The notes beneath the pieces were generated by a model. The model made no database searches and was not told the origin of the DNA. It was given only the letters and a program-made list of their open reading frames with translations. From Tilletia caries (Eukaryota; Basidiomycota; Exobasidiomycetes; Tilletiales; Tilletiaceae), in NCBI GenBank assembly GCA_032718865.1, contig JALUTQ010000007.1, positions 434,001-498,000 of the forward strand: a DNA stretch of 64,000 nucleotides. Direction: 5' to 3'. Positions 23,275 to 33,565 of the stretch are shown piece after piece (the stretch's first letter is position 1; every line of letters starts with the position of its first letter). The position numbers were made by a program, and so were the translations under genes.

Positions 23275-24324
23275 TCACTGCGTCTCCTTTGCCGCGTTCT
23301 CGACCATGTGCGTCACCGCCCGAGGCCACTGGGCTCCCGATCCGTCAGGCCCCCAAGGGAACGCGGAGACGGCCTTGGACGACTTCGGGTCGAACCCTTG
23401 GCCGGGCTCATCGACAGAGCCTATCAGGCCCTCGATGCTTCGTGTCGTGGGGATCGAAGTGAGCGACGACGACGCTGCCCCGACAGCGGCAGGCACCACG
23501 GCCTCCGAAGCAGTGGTTTCCGCTACTTTGCCCGAGTAGCAGATGCTGCCCGAGTGCGGGCTATTGCGCTTCTCGATGTCTCCAGCAGCGGCCGAGGAGC
23601 TGAAGATGGAGGAGAGGAGGGATCGTGGCCACGAAGGGCCTTGAAAGTTTGGGCCCCATCCGAAGCCTTGCACGGGTTTGACGGGGATGGGGTGCGCGCA
23701 TGGCAGCGAAACGGGCTTCAAGCCGACGTTGCCCGCTGCAGCGCTTCGCTCCATCAGCTCAGCACTGCTGGCAGCAGTAGCAGCAGCAGCAGATGTAGCG
23801 AGTGTCTTGGCCGCCTCTGTCGTAGGCTCGGTCATTTCGTCGCGGTTGGCCCTGGGCCAGGTAGGTCCCTGAAACCCGGGCAACCAGCCGAAGCTCGCCG
23901 TGGGGGGATTGATGATTTTGTTGCGCTTCTCCAGGACCGAAGTCTCGAGGGATCCTGAGAGCGCGTGAGGGTGTTGCGGTGGCGCTGAAAAGGAGGAAGT
24001 GATCAGATCAGATCAGATGTATGAAATGTCTACTCTCCATAGGAAGCAAGCCAGTGCTCACCGGCTGGGTTATGTTCTTTGGAATGGTCAGCCGCCGAGG
24101 GCACCGACCGGGAGAACGACGGATCGAAGCTAAAGCGGGCTGCCAATTTGCTCGGGGCAGCCGTATCCTATGGAAGAAACGTTGCAATGAGCGAGACGTA
24201 ACGTGGAAAGGGTGCGACCAGTACTGCTTTGGCTCACCTGAACAACACCGCTGTCGTGCAAGGGCAGAGCAGCGACGAGGATGGGGAAGATCAGCAAGAC
24301 GAAGGGGTGAAGGACTCGCATCAT
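23275..24324 (-). CDS. Gene C (left copy): secreted repeat-peptide precursor
   Basis: Three exons (24324-24238, 24167-24062, 23984-23275) give about 300 residues. The signal peptide is MMRVLHPFVLLIFPILVAAL. Motif units are SFGWLPGFQGPTWPRA, GFGWGPNFQGPSWPRS and AFPWGPDGSGAQWPRA. Dibasic sites LEKR and IEKR lie ahead of the first unit and between the second and third. A short alanine run (four Ala) sits in the spacer after unit 1. Compared with the right-arm copy, exons 1 and 2 differ little, while exon 3 has many amino-acid differences around unit 1 and the alanine run. The function is unknown. Confidence 0.78.
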
Positions 24325-24509
24325 GATGTGCAGCTGTTTGGAAGTAGAATTGAGGGGGTATGAAGTGATATGAGTTGTTCTCACGGATGGATGAGGAAGA
24401 AGAATAAGAGATGTTGGGTGAATGGGGTGGATGGAAGTGTGGGCGGCTGGATAGCTGGCTGGGTAGGTGAGGATAAGAAGAGGGCGGAAAGGTGTCAGCG
24501 GAGGCGCCG

Positions 24510-24517
24510 TATATATA
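24510..24517 (-). promoter_or_regulatory. TATA box of gene C (left)
   Basis: TATATATA lies about 190 bp before the start, mirrored at 39368-39375. Confidence 0.6.
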
Positions 24518-24832
24518 GGCAAATACAGGGTGCAGAGGGCGGCCGACTCGTCTCGGTCCTCGGACACGGCGGAAGGGCGATCGGATAAAGTGTTCCACCC
24601 GCTCCTGAGTTTCTAGGGATAGAATCGTCGCTGACATCTGTCCTCTGACATCTCCCCGGCGCCGAAGACGGAGTTGAATGAGGCGGAAGAATCTTGGTCG
24701 AAATGAGGGCCTTGGCATGGAACCGTGGAAGCGTGGAAGGTCTTTCGAGAGTTCTGAGTTCTTAGATCTAAGATCTGAGAACCTTGAGAACGAGTAGGAA
24801 TTGCGGCATTCCTGCGAACGAGAATGCAGCCA

Positions 24833-24935
24833 CGCTGCTAGCATGCCGAGCTTGGCTCCGCCCTTCTTTCTGCTACCTGCACTCTGCAGTCTGCACGCAC
24901 TGCAGCTCTGCACGCCTGCAGGCTGCAGTGCGTAG
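24833..24935. repeat. CTGCAG-rich palindromic patch
   Basis: A run of CTGCA/TGCAG words forms several small inverted repeats (for example CACTGCAG near 24898 against CTGCAGTG near 24922). It is mirrored on the right arm near 38950-39055. The role is unknown. Confidence 0.5.
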
Positions 24936-26336
24936 TTGAAATTAGGGAAAGATCTGTGCCTGTGTGGACTGATGAATGATGAGATATGATGCGTTTATGT
25001 AAGACCATCACGGACGAACGGGAAATCTCTACTGCCCTGACGGAGAGAGATGGCCGTCTTCATTTCGTCCTTGCTGAGAAAGCCTGCATCTCCGAGGTGA
25101 TGTGGTTCTGTGCACTGTATGATGCGTATATGTAGATTGGAAAGTCGTCAAGGACCTCGGAAGCAAAGTGAGCAGATTGTCAACACCGAGGTCGTCCAAG
25201 CAACGCACCCATAACCGAGAGATGTGAACGCGGAAACGTTCGCGCAACCTGTAGAAATGAGTTGTCCTCAGCGCAAACCGCAAAGTGCCTCTAGTCCGTG
25301 CTATTCGAACGTGAAAGGGATGGAGTTGGACGACGAGTCCAGATTGGACGATACCTATTTTGCGAGTGATGTCTGACTTTTTGCCGCCCTCCCCGCGATG
25401 TAGCGATACTTGAATGTCTGTAGACAGGCCATTGAATTCCGACTTTTGGGAATGATCGTGACGCGTGACGGAGATATCCAAGTCTGAATGTTCTCAATAC
25501 AGCAAACAAGGGTGTTCCTCTATCATCCTCGTCTCGGGGTCTCGGGTGAAGCTTTTTGCAGCGAGAAAACTGATGCCTGACGGATGAAGAGCTCCGAACA
25601 CAACTGTCCAGCATGGGAGCCAGATGTGTCCGTCCCGCATATCGCGGCCTCGCAAAGCCTTTGCGCCGGCTTTCCGTACGTGCTTGGCGGAAACAGATAC
25701 GTGCGAACGCATGTCGTGTCCGATCGGACACCTTTGCGTTGCTCATCCTCGCATGCTGAGGCGCTAAGGTGTGGTCAACGATTAAAGGAGGTCCAGCGCT
25801 TCTCATCATCCAGTGAAAGTCCATGCGAATTGCTTATCCTTTTTACAGTATTGCACGTCACGAGTCCGGAACAAGGTCTGTGAAATCATCAGACGAACAA
25901 GAGCAGGGCGTGAGAAGAGAATTGAATTTCAAACGAGAGTGGCGATAGAGAGTGGCGATAAGCGGGCGGAAGACGTTCAGAGATGATGCCAGACAGACTT
26001 GTCTCGTACATCGAACGAGCCGGAACGCAACGCGAGCGGTGACCGCCGTCAGAGTCGAGAATTGATCTGTGAGGCGTGAGGTGCGAGAGGGTGAAAGGCG
26101 GACGTAGAAAGATGGAGGTGCGATGATCGAAGTCGCGGGGTTGCGGACGCAAGAAAGTTGACCGGTGGTCGTCGTACACGCACAACGTGAACTAGAAAGG
26201 TTGGATGAAATACGAAGCACCGCAGCTTGGAGTCGAAGACACAGCGGACACCCGAGGTTTGGTCGGCCGGAGCGAAGAACAAGTGCGGATAGAGGACGTT
26301 CCAGGAGGTCATCGTCCATCTTGACAAGAAGCAATG

Positions 26337-26459
26337 CTCAATGCCACCCAGGACCTTCGCCGCTGGGCCCAAAGCCAAAAGTTTCAACGGGCTTGCTTCC
26401 GGGACGATGCGCTTCTCCGGGCTTCTTCCTCCTGACCTTAGTGGACTCGGCTTGAGATC
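26337..26459 (-). pseudogene. Out-of-frame C-terminal motif of gene D (left)
   Basis: After the gene D stop, a different frame reads FGFGPSGEGPGWH and ends at 26338. It is the counterpart of gene B's last unit, cut off by two tandem duplications (described for the right copy). Confidence 0.7.
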
Positions 26460-27305
26460 TTAATGGAGTCGGCTTGAGAGACCTTCGACGTTGCGTACCG
26501 TTTCTCGTGTTTGGTGGCTCGAGCGAGGGGACGAACCCCACTGCACTCCATCGCCGTTGGGCCCGAAGCCAAATTCGGAGGCTCCCGCATTTCCAGAAGG
26601 AGCCGGGCTGCCGTTGCCTACATTTGCGTGCCGTTTGTCGTCCTTGATGGCTCGAGGGGACCAACCCCACTGCACTCCATCGCCGTTGGGCCCGAAGCCA
26701 AATTTGGAGGCTCCCTCGCTGCCAGAAGAAGCCGGGCTTCCGTTTCCTACATTTGCGTGCCGTTTCTCGTCCTTGGTGGCTGGAACGGACCGACCCCACG
26801 ACACTCCAGCGCCATTGCTGCTCATCCCGAAGAAATCCTTGTCACTGAAACTGAACTTGGTGCTCTTCTTGACGAGGTCGGCGGTGGCGCTCAAGTCGTT
26901 TGCGACAACGTCAAGGGCTGGAAGAAAGGACATTGCATCACCCGTCAGCTGATGGGCATGAGGGACGTAGCTCAAAAGAGACAGCAGTTATGCTCACCTT
27001 GTTTCTTTCGGGCAGTCAGGTAGAGAGGCGGCCGCTTTTTCCTGAGCCGTATCTTCGCCAGGTGAGTTCCCGAAATGATCGAAGACGAAGCGTGCAGCAA
27101 CAGTAGCAGCATCGGCACTCTCGATCTCCTTCAGGTCGCGGACGGTCTCGGCGGGCTGTTGAGATGGAGAAATGGCTCAGGAGTGGGTTCGTGTCGTTCA
27201 GGATACGGTCAAGGTACTCACTTGCTTGAGGTGGTCTTGCTTGATGGGCTGTCCTGCGACAAGGGTGCAGGCAATCAGCACGACGAGGGCTTGAGGAGCA
27301 CGCAT
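26460..27305 (-). pseudogene. Gene D (left copy), probably frameshifted in exon 2
   Basis: It is the mirror of the right-arm gene D with the same signal peptide, introns and repeat exon; the repeat exon protein is identical to the right copy. Near 27033-27040 this copy has five A bases where the right copy has four (GAAAAAGCGG against GAAAAGCGG). That extra base breaks the frame at the EKR site of exon 2. It may be a real pseudogenising change or a homopolymer error in the assembly. Confidence 0.6.
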
Positions 27306-27491
27306 GGTTTTTTTGGTTTTTGGCTGGTTTAGAAATCTGCGGTAGGGGATGACAGAGGGAGCGAGAGAGTGAGGAAGTGGGGAAGTGAGACTGAGAGGGG
27401 AGGTGAGAAAGAGGTTGAAGGAGAAGGAAAAGGAAGTGGAAGTGGATAAGGGAGAGGTCAGTAAAGTGGATCTGGCTGACGCAAGCTGCCC

Positions 27492-27499
27492 TTTTTATA
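27492..27499 (-). promoter_or_regulatory. TATA box of gene D (left)
   Basis: TATAAAAA on the minus strand, mirrored at 36390-36397. Confidence 0.6.
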
Positions 27500-27648
27500 G
27501 CCTCGACCGCAGGTCCGCAGAGCAGAAGTTCTGCGTAAAAAGAAACGCAGAGAATCAGCGGCGCAATGTAAATGAAAATGAGAACGGGACTGAGTACTGA
27601 GTACTGAGTCAGGAACTTCGCCAAGTCATTTCTGTCATATCAATGAAG

Positions 27649-27676
27649 CTCCATTCTCCATTCTCCATTCTCCATT
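27649..27676 (+). repeat. Short tandem repeat CCATTCT
   Basis: About four copies of a 7-bp unit, mirrored near 36212-36241 on the right arm. Confidence 0.8.
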
Positions 27677-28279
27677 GATGAGATAGTAGGTGGCTGCGCA
27701 AGGATAGCCGTCAGCCGATGCGCACGCACATATTCTGGCAAAAGCCGAAGCCGGATGTAGACAATCGCACCGCGGTCTGCGGGACATACATACGTGGACG
27801 GACATTGTTTGGCCGCGATGTTCGACGCCTCCGCCTCTCGCGCAAGGCTTGACAGTATTGAGTCGCGTGGGCTAGGTCGAGTGAGCAAAACGCGGCTAGG
27901 GTGAATCCTTGACTCTTGTGCCTGTTTCTGGATCGAGTCGGCGGGCGTATGTAGAGGGCGCTATGCGGGATGCGTTCGAGGCCCCTGAAAAAACCTCATA
28001 CCGCACTTCTCCACCGCCGCCCAACTCATCCGGGTAGAGCATCGGCCCATGGTCATGTGCTCGCAAAGTACCATCACTGATCACAGTCGCTGATGACTTG
28101 AGGGAAATTATGTAGCTGTGAGATGTGAGAGACCAGTGGCGGTGATTGGTGATGAGCGGCGTAATAGATTGAGACGTTGTGGAAAGCAGAAAAAGAACGT
28201 TCCCACCGCGGTTCCTTGCAACTCAACGCGAGGACAAGAGAGATCTTTCTCTCTGCTACAATAATGAGAGGTGCTTTGC

Positions 28280-29100
28280 GGCTTTGCGGATGTAACAGCT
28301 CATTCTTGGGGGCGCAAGAGTGACTGTGGCCATTCTCATTCAGCTAACAGCTTGGAGCAGGATGACAGCCGACTGTGTAGAGCAAATGAAAAGGGCAATT
28401 GGGACGCGACTCTGAGTCAGCATCGAGCTGCAGAGTTGGCTTGACGGCTGGGAGAAACGGTATCGCTCCAGTGGCAGCACCGCCATCGCCGAAAGAAGCT
28501 GCTGATCTGGGCTTGCCTTGGCTGCATTGCGCTTCTTCCGGGTTGATGCGTTGCGTTGATGTTTGAGACCAGTCAGCGCATGTCAGATAAGAATACCTTC
28601 ACTGGGACTCACTTTCAGCGCCAGAAGCAAATGCTCCGCCTGCAGGATCGTGGTGAACAGCGTTGAATCCTCCGAAGCTGTTGGCAGCAGACTTGTACTG
28701 CCAAAGAGACTTCTTCCGCTTTCCTTGGGCCCAACAGGACGCGGACGGCGTGGATGCAGCACCGAAAAGTTTGTCCCCTGCTAGGTGTTGTCCCCGCCGT
28801 GTCCTGCAACAAAACCGAAGCCTGTGGATACGAAAGAGACGGTGAGCAAGGCGTAATCGGTAACGTCACGTCAGAAGGCGATGATTAGCAACAATATCGA
28901 GCTTGACGCACCGATGATGGCGCGACCTGAAGTACAGCCGGAGCAGTCAGCTGCCTCGATTGTTTCCTCGCGCTGCCGATGTGGCTGGTGAGCAAGCGAG
29001 AGACAGTGAGTCGTAGCGGGTGTCAACTTGAGTCGGGACCATCTCGCAGAAAGGCAGAAGCGTTGAACCCAGGTCTGAAAAAGTAGAAAAGGCAGCAGAG
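28280..29100 (-). other. Possible spliced gene fragment F with a KRKK site and FGG motif
   Basis: On the minus strand an exon can be read from a TTTTGTTGCAG acceptor near 28811 to a GTGAGT donor near 28614. It encodes WAQGKRKKSLWQ then SFGGFNAVHHD. A possible last exon near 28500 reads SFGDGGAATGAIPF. The KRKK plus FGG arrangement recalls genes B and C, but no signal peptide or start was found. Part of the block recurs at 12320-12480. Low confidence. Confidence 0.25.
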
Positions 29101-29939
29101 AGGCAGAGAGAGATTGTGCGTGTATGTTTGGAATGGAGGAGGATGACGGAAGAATGGAAAAGCTGTTACTTGCAGAGGGATGATTGGGAAACAGATGAAT
29201 GATTAGATTAGCGGTCAGCGATCAACAAGACGGACGTGCTCCCCTTGGTTTAGTGATCCGAGCTCAAGAAGTCACGTTAGAGAGGACGTGTGGTCTGACA
29301 GTGCGTTGGAGATATGCATATACATCAGTCGTAAGTTCTTATACTTACATCGATCAAACACTGGCGTATCAGATATCAGAAGTCAGAATGTTATGAGTTC
29401 AGGTCGGACGTGCGGCGTGCGGCGCTTCAGGTGAAACGCGGTCGAGCAGGATTGAAGATTAAGCATGGGACATTGGCAATCGGACGAGTTGTGCTTCTGG
29501 AACACTCACACATAACGCATGCATATTTTGTACCAGGAAACAGGATCGCAGGACAGAATCAAATTTGCGCTTGTAGGTACGATAGCAATTCTGATGGATA
29601 ATGTTGATGATCGCCTGTTCAACATGTCGGCAGATGATTGACAGAGGATCGAAAAAGACGGCGAGCAGAATGATGACCAAGTAGGGTGGGGTCGTCAGTC
29701 GTGCTCGATCCAACGACATTTAGCGAAGCAGGAAAAGACTGGGTGCGTGCGCGTTGCGGGCTGGTGAGAGCGGCCTGGCTGGGAGGCCAAAATATGAATC
29801 AGGAGATGAGTCTCGTAGAGTCGCGATTGTCGAAGCGAGATGTCGAAGCTGTCGTCTTGACGAGGAGACAGCGGACATTTCAAGAGAAGATGGAGACCAG
29901 GTGGGCGATCTGCCAGGTACTGGTCACGCTTGGACGAGT
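29100..29939. other. Intergenic stretch, nothing recognised
   Basis: Short open frames on both strands show no signal peptide, motif or conserved domain. Confidence 0.35.
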
Positions 29940-29990
29940 CGTCACCCTGCGGCCATGCAGGGCCTGGGCCGTGGCCGAAATTTCCGTGGG
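29940..29990 (-). other. Second motif downstream of gene E (possible extra exon)
   Basis: The minus strand reads GNFGHGPGPAWPQGDD followed by SSKRD, a variant of the family motif with a dibasic site. It lies about 60 bp after the gene E stop in another frame. A 3' exon of E reached by alternative or missed splicing is possible; no strong splice pair was found. Confidence 0.4.
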
Positions 29991-30043
29991 AATCAAATCG
30001 CTATCTTCAACATGAGCGAGAGGCGGACCATACCTCGGCCATT

Positions 30044-30391
30044 TTATCGTTGACGTAGACCCGCCTTCGCCTTGACAAAGTCAGTGCGGGACTGCCGAGA
30101 GCCGCCCTGCGATTTCTTGTTCGCTCGACTGTCGTGAGCTTTGAACCATGTCGCTCCGCTACCGTCGTGCCCAATCCCGAAGTGCTTTACCCTCCAAGGA
30201 CGTAGCGACGCTGACGCCTGAGCTTCTGGAACCAGATCGGAGGTTTCAACGGCCTGCACAGGTGAGGAGATGAGGTCAGGGCTGGATCCATGGCATGGAA
30301 ATCGTCAAAATGGGGCACTCACTTTGTTGAAGGGTAGTCCCGCGACTAGAGCGGCACCAGTGAGCAGCAGGATGATGTCAAATACACGCAT
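30044..30391 (-). CDS. Gene E: small secreted peptide precursor
   Basis: Two exons (30391-30323 and 30253-30044) give 92 residues. The signal peptide is MRVFDIILLLTGAALVAGLP. Exon 2 holds one motif unit, HFGIGHDGSGATWFKA, with a KK site after it. The intron position just after the signal peptide is the same as in genes A to D, supporting common origin despite little other similarity. It lies between the inverted-repeat arms and has no second copy in this window. A further motif in another frame follows at 29940-29990, so the annotated C-terminus may be incomplete. Confidence 0.65.
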
Positions 30392-30419
30392 GCTGAGGGA
30401 GCTGTTGGGAAGGCTTCGG

Positions 30420-30510
30420 GATGAGGATGAAGGAAAGTTTCAGAAGGGTAGAGAAGGAGGAAGGGAGTGAATGCTTCAGGAGGGTAGAGAAGGAGGAAAG
30501 GAATGGGATG
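30420..30510 (+). repeat. Imperfect tandem duplication upstream of gene E
   Basis: Two copies of GGGTAGAGAAGGAGGAA(A/G)GG with flanking AAGG and GAGG text lie about 50 bp apart in the 5' UTR region of gene E. Confidence 0.6.
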
Positions 30511-30554
30511 GTGGGGAGAAGCAACCGGGCGAAGAGTTCAAGATGCACAAGCAC

Positions 30555-30561
30555 TTATATA
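30555..30561 (-). promoter_or_regulatory. TATA box of gene E
   Basis: TATATAA on the minus strand about 165 bp before the gene E start. Confidence 0.5.
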
Positions 30562-30653
30562 TTCAGAGAACTCACCACCACGACCTGGCTCGACCGCGGA
30601 ATAATCTTGTTTGTCCATATGTAACTCGCCCCAATTCAGAGCGCTCTTTGCAG

Positions 30654-33153
30654 CTCAGTAAAAAGTGGGCAGGGCAATACACGTCTCATACACGCCTGAG
30701 ACGCTGCTGATACGCGGGTCATACGGGGTTTGGTTTGCGTGAACTCAGTGCCTGAAACGTGTGTTGACCACGTATGGACCGTGTGTCAACACGCTGCCCA
30801 CCCACCTGGACCAAATCGTGCGGATCAACAGCGTATCGCACTTCTAAAACACCGCCGCCTTTTGCCCATACGCTGCTGACCCACTGCTCACACGCTGGTC
30901 TCCCACTGCTAGTTAATCGATAGAAAATTGCTGTATTACGCTGCTCATCCGCTGCCTACACGCTGGCAGTACACATCAGATAAACACGCATACATGCACT
31001 TAAGAAAGTCCTGCCACAGAGAGAGAGACGCGGTCAGCGCTGCTGAACGACGGATAGAACCATGTTACTCACGAACTTCTGGTCACTGACACGCGAGGCA
31101 TGACCTTTGGGGGGTACAGGAGCTGGAGAGGGAGAAAGGGTCAGCCGTTAAGTGTAAGTGAGTAGTCATTCGTGAACCATGGTTATGGCGAATAAGCGTC
31201 AGCAAATTTGGAGGCGATAAAAAGATCGTCAGCAAGAGAAGAAGTTGAGAGTCAGCTGTGAAGAAAGCTCAGCATGAAGAGAAGAGTCAGCATCAATGTA
31301 AGCCGACGTCAGCCTGAATCAAATGACCTGCTCATGAAAGGGACAAGCTTAAGAGGGTCAGCAGTCAGCAATCAACATCCAACATCAATCGTAACAGTGC
31401 AAATGAAGCATCAGTGGAGATCAGCGTGCAGCGGGGACAGACGATGAGACGAACGGGGAAGGAAATGTTAGCGTGCACTCCCGTGTTCAGTGACCTGTGT
31501 ACGGCCTGCACCCCGTTCATGATAGGGCCGTAGAGATGTAGGAGTGTCCTGTTATCCATCCAACGTCGGCCATACAGGCAAACCTGTCTGTACGGTGTCA
31601 AAACGACGCGTCGCGCGTAAGAAAGGTGAGTACATGCGCGTCAAGTCCAGATTTTGAGCCCGAAACTCACCATCCTCGTGCACATCAAAGACGTGCTTGA
31701 CCGTGAGTGCGGTGCCGAGCACGGACTTCCTGTTGAACCAAGGGGCAAGGAGGCGGTCAGCAATGAGAATGATAGAGAACGATGAGGAATGGTAGGAGTT
31801 ACTCACTGTCTGGAAATCCGTAAGATGCGCCGCGCGTGCTGACGTTGAGATGGGTGTCAACACTCTTGAGTTGCCAGCAGCCTTGATGGAGCTAGGGCCT
31901 GGTCGACGTCGAGGCCCGTCCTCGTTGTCCTCGTCTTTGGGTCGCGCGGGGCATGGGCGATCTTGTCCGTGATGACTTGCTCGGTACCCTCGGCGAAGCT
32001 GAGGATGACGATGCCCACGTAGCCCGAGCGAGAACATGTTGCAGGCTGCTCTGCCCGATGAGCTGGCGGAGCAAGGCAAGGGAAACTGACGGCTGGCCCG
32101 CGAACCGTCGGCGCAACGCGGTCTGAGGTGGGTGCACTGTCGTCACCAAATGCTTGCTCGGTGCCTTCGGCGAAGCCTGGAGAAGACGACGCTGGTGCCG
32201 GAACTCGGAGCTGAGATCGCCGCCTGAGAGGGAGGATGTTCCTGAGGGGTGGGAGCGACACCGGCGGGCCGGGCGATGGCAGGGACGGAAGCGGGTGCAG
32301 CTTGCGCCTGAGCCTGAGAGGGCGCATCCTCAGCATCCTCGTCGAAGGGCGCGACGGGGTCCATGCTGCGGTCGGTAATGAAAAGCACGCCCCTTGGCCT
32401 TACAGTGTCAATCTTGGGCTCGTTGTCCCGGATGTAGTCGTCGATGTTCTTTTGGACGCGATGTGCGAGTTGTCGGGAGAAGTGCTCGGATTGGGAGGAG
32501 CCGGCGCGGCGCCAGCGCCGACGGAAGCGGGCGGTATTTCGTTTGCGCCACCGCGCAGTCTTGCCGTTGGTGCGCTGGTGGCATAGAGGGACGATGCTGC
32601 ATTGGCTGTTCCGAGTGCTGCGGGGAGAAGAGAGAGAAGGAGAGAAGGCGTAAGCAATAGGCAGGGGTGAGAGCTCGAGCAGGGACAAGGTGTGAGAGAG
32701 AGATACGTACGCCAGAGGGAGGATCTGGTCTGTCTTGAGCACGGAGAAGAGGAGGGTGTGGGAGAAGGAGAGGAGGGCGCAAGGGCCGAAGTGGTGCACT
32801 GGCAAAGGTTGGCCATGTTGGGAAATCGAGAGCGCATCGTTTGCGCAGCGTGTGGACAGCGTATGGAGTCGAGGCTGGTTGGGAAAAGAAGGTGGAAAAC
32901 AGGGATTTTGGTGGTCCAGTGTGTGAGCAGCGTATGGGCAGCGTGTTGGCTTTGGCGAAAAGGTTGCCGTGTTTTCGTTTCAGAAGCCAGATTTTACAAA
33001 ATTGATTGCTTCCGTGGCCGCGCATCAGCAGCGTGTCAACCACGTGTTGGTACGCGGTTGATGCGCGGTGCTCAATTCACACCGTCTCAGCAGCGTTTCA
33101 GCAGCGTGTCCGTGTATCGGCAGCGTCTCACCAGCGTCTCATTTTTTACTGAA
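30654..33153. mobile_element. Candidate Pack-type DNA element with ACGCTG-rich ends
   Basis: The 2,500-bp element starts CTCAGTAAAAAGTG and, in reverse complement, ends TTCAGTAAAAAATG. It is flanked by TTTGCAG on both sides (30647-30653 and 33154-33160), a candidate 7-bp target duplication. About 300 bp at each end carry many ACGCTG / CAGCGT words in opposite orientation. The interior has no transposase; it holds intron-like modules and a piece of a SEC1-family coding sequence. This is the layout of non-autonomous elements that carry host gene fragments. Confidence 0.6.
32340..32470 (-). pseudogene. Captured SEC1/Munc18-family gene fragment
   Basis: The minus strand reads RVQKNIDDYIRDNE then RGVLFITDRSMDPVAPF. 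The latter is the well-conserved Sec1 signature found in syntaxin-binding proteins of vesicle fusion. Sequence after VAPF departs from the family at once (DEDAEDAPSQAQ), and no other Sec1 domain is nearby, so only a fragment is present. It lies inside the 30654-33153 element. Confidence 0.65.
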
Positions 33154-33160
33154 TTTGCAG

Positions 33161-33563
33161 CGATTCGCAATCTTGACTGAAGATGGGGGAAAGCTACAGT
33201 GTTCTGAATCTAACAGCGAAATGGAGAAATTGCGGTAAACTTTCTCATGTTCGCGGATGTAACATGCCTCCAAGCGTCCAAGCTCTTGGCGAGAGTCAGT
33301 GGTTCTGGGGGAAGCGTTAGTCTACTCACATACAGTATATCATATGTCATTAAGGGCTTCTGTTTCTACGCAGGAAGGACCCTCGGCGAGGCGCACTGAC
33401 GAGAGCAACGCAAATGAGGTGTTACAGTATGTAAGCTTGGACTTGCGGTAAACATCCAGAACATCTGTCCAGAACATGGCGGTACATCGTCGCAACGCAC
33501 GGCCTCTGCTCATCGAAGGACAGGTGCGGAGAAGCTGATGGTCAACTGGCAGACGAGGTCATG
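33161..33563. other. Spacer between two transposons
   Basis: About 400 bp with no gene or repeat that I can identify. Confidence 0.4.
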
Positions 33564-33565
33564 TA

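Larger units (their letters stand above)
21758..28258 (-). repeat. Left arm of large inverted repeat
   Basis: Mirrored landmarks pair with 35615-42209. For about 3 kb (24.0-26.9 kb) the paired coordinates always sum to 63885, meaning no indels. Beyond that the sum moves only slightly to 28.26 kb. Divergence rises towards the outer end (below 22.5 kb). The arm carries copies of genes D, C and G. Confidence 0.92.

Noticed and set aside
30654..33153. A complete SEC1 gene
   Set aside because: Only the block around ITDRSMDPVAPF fits; the sequence on both sides departs from the family and other domains are absent.
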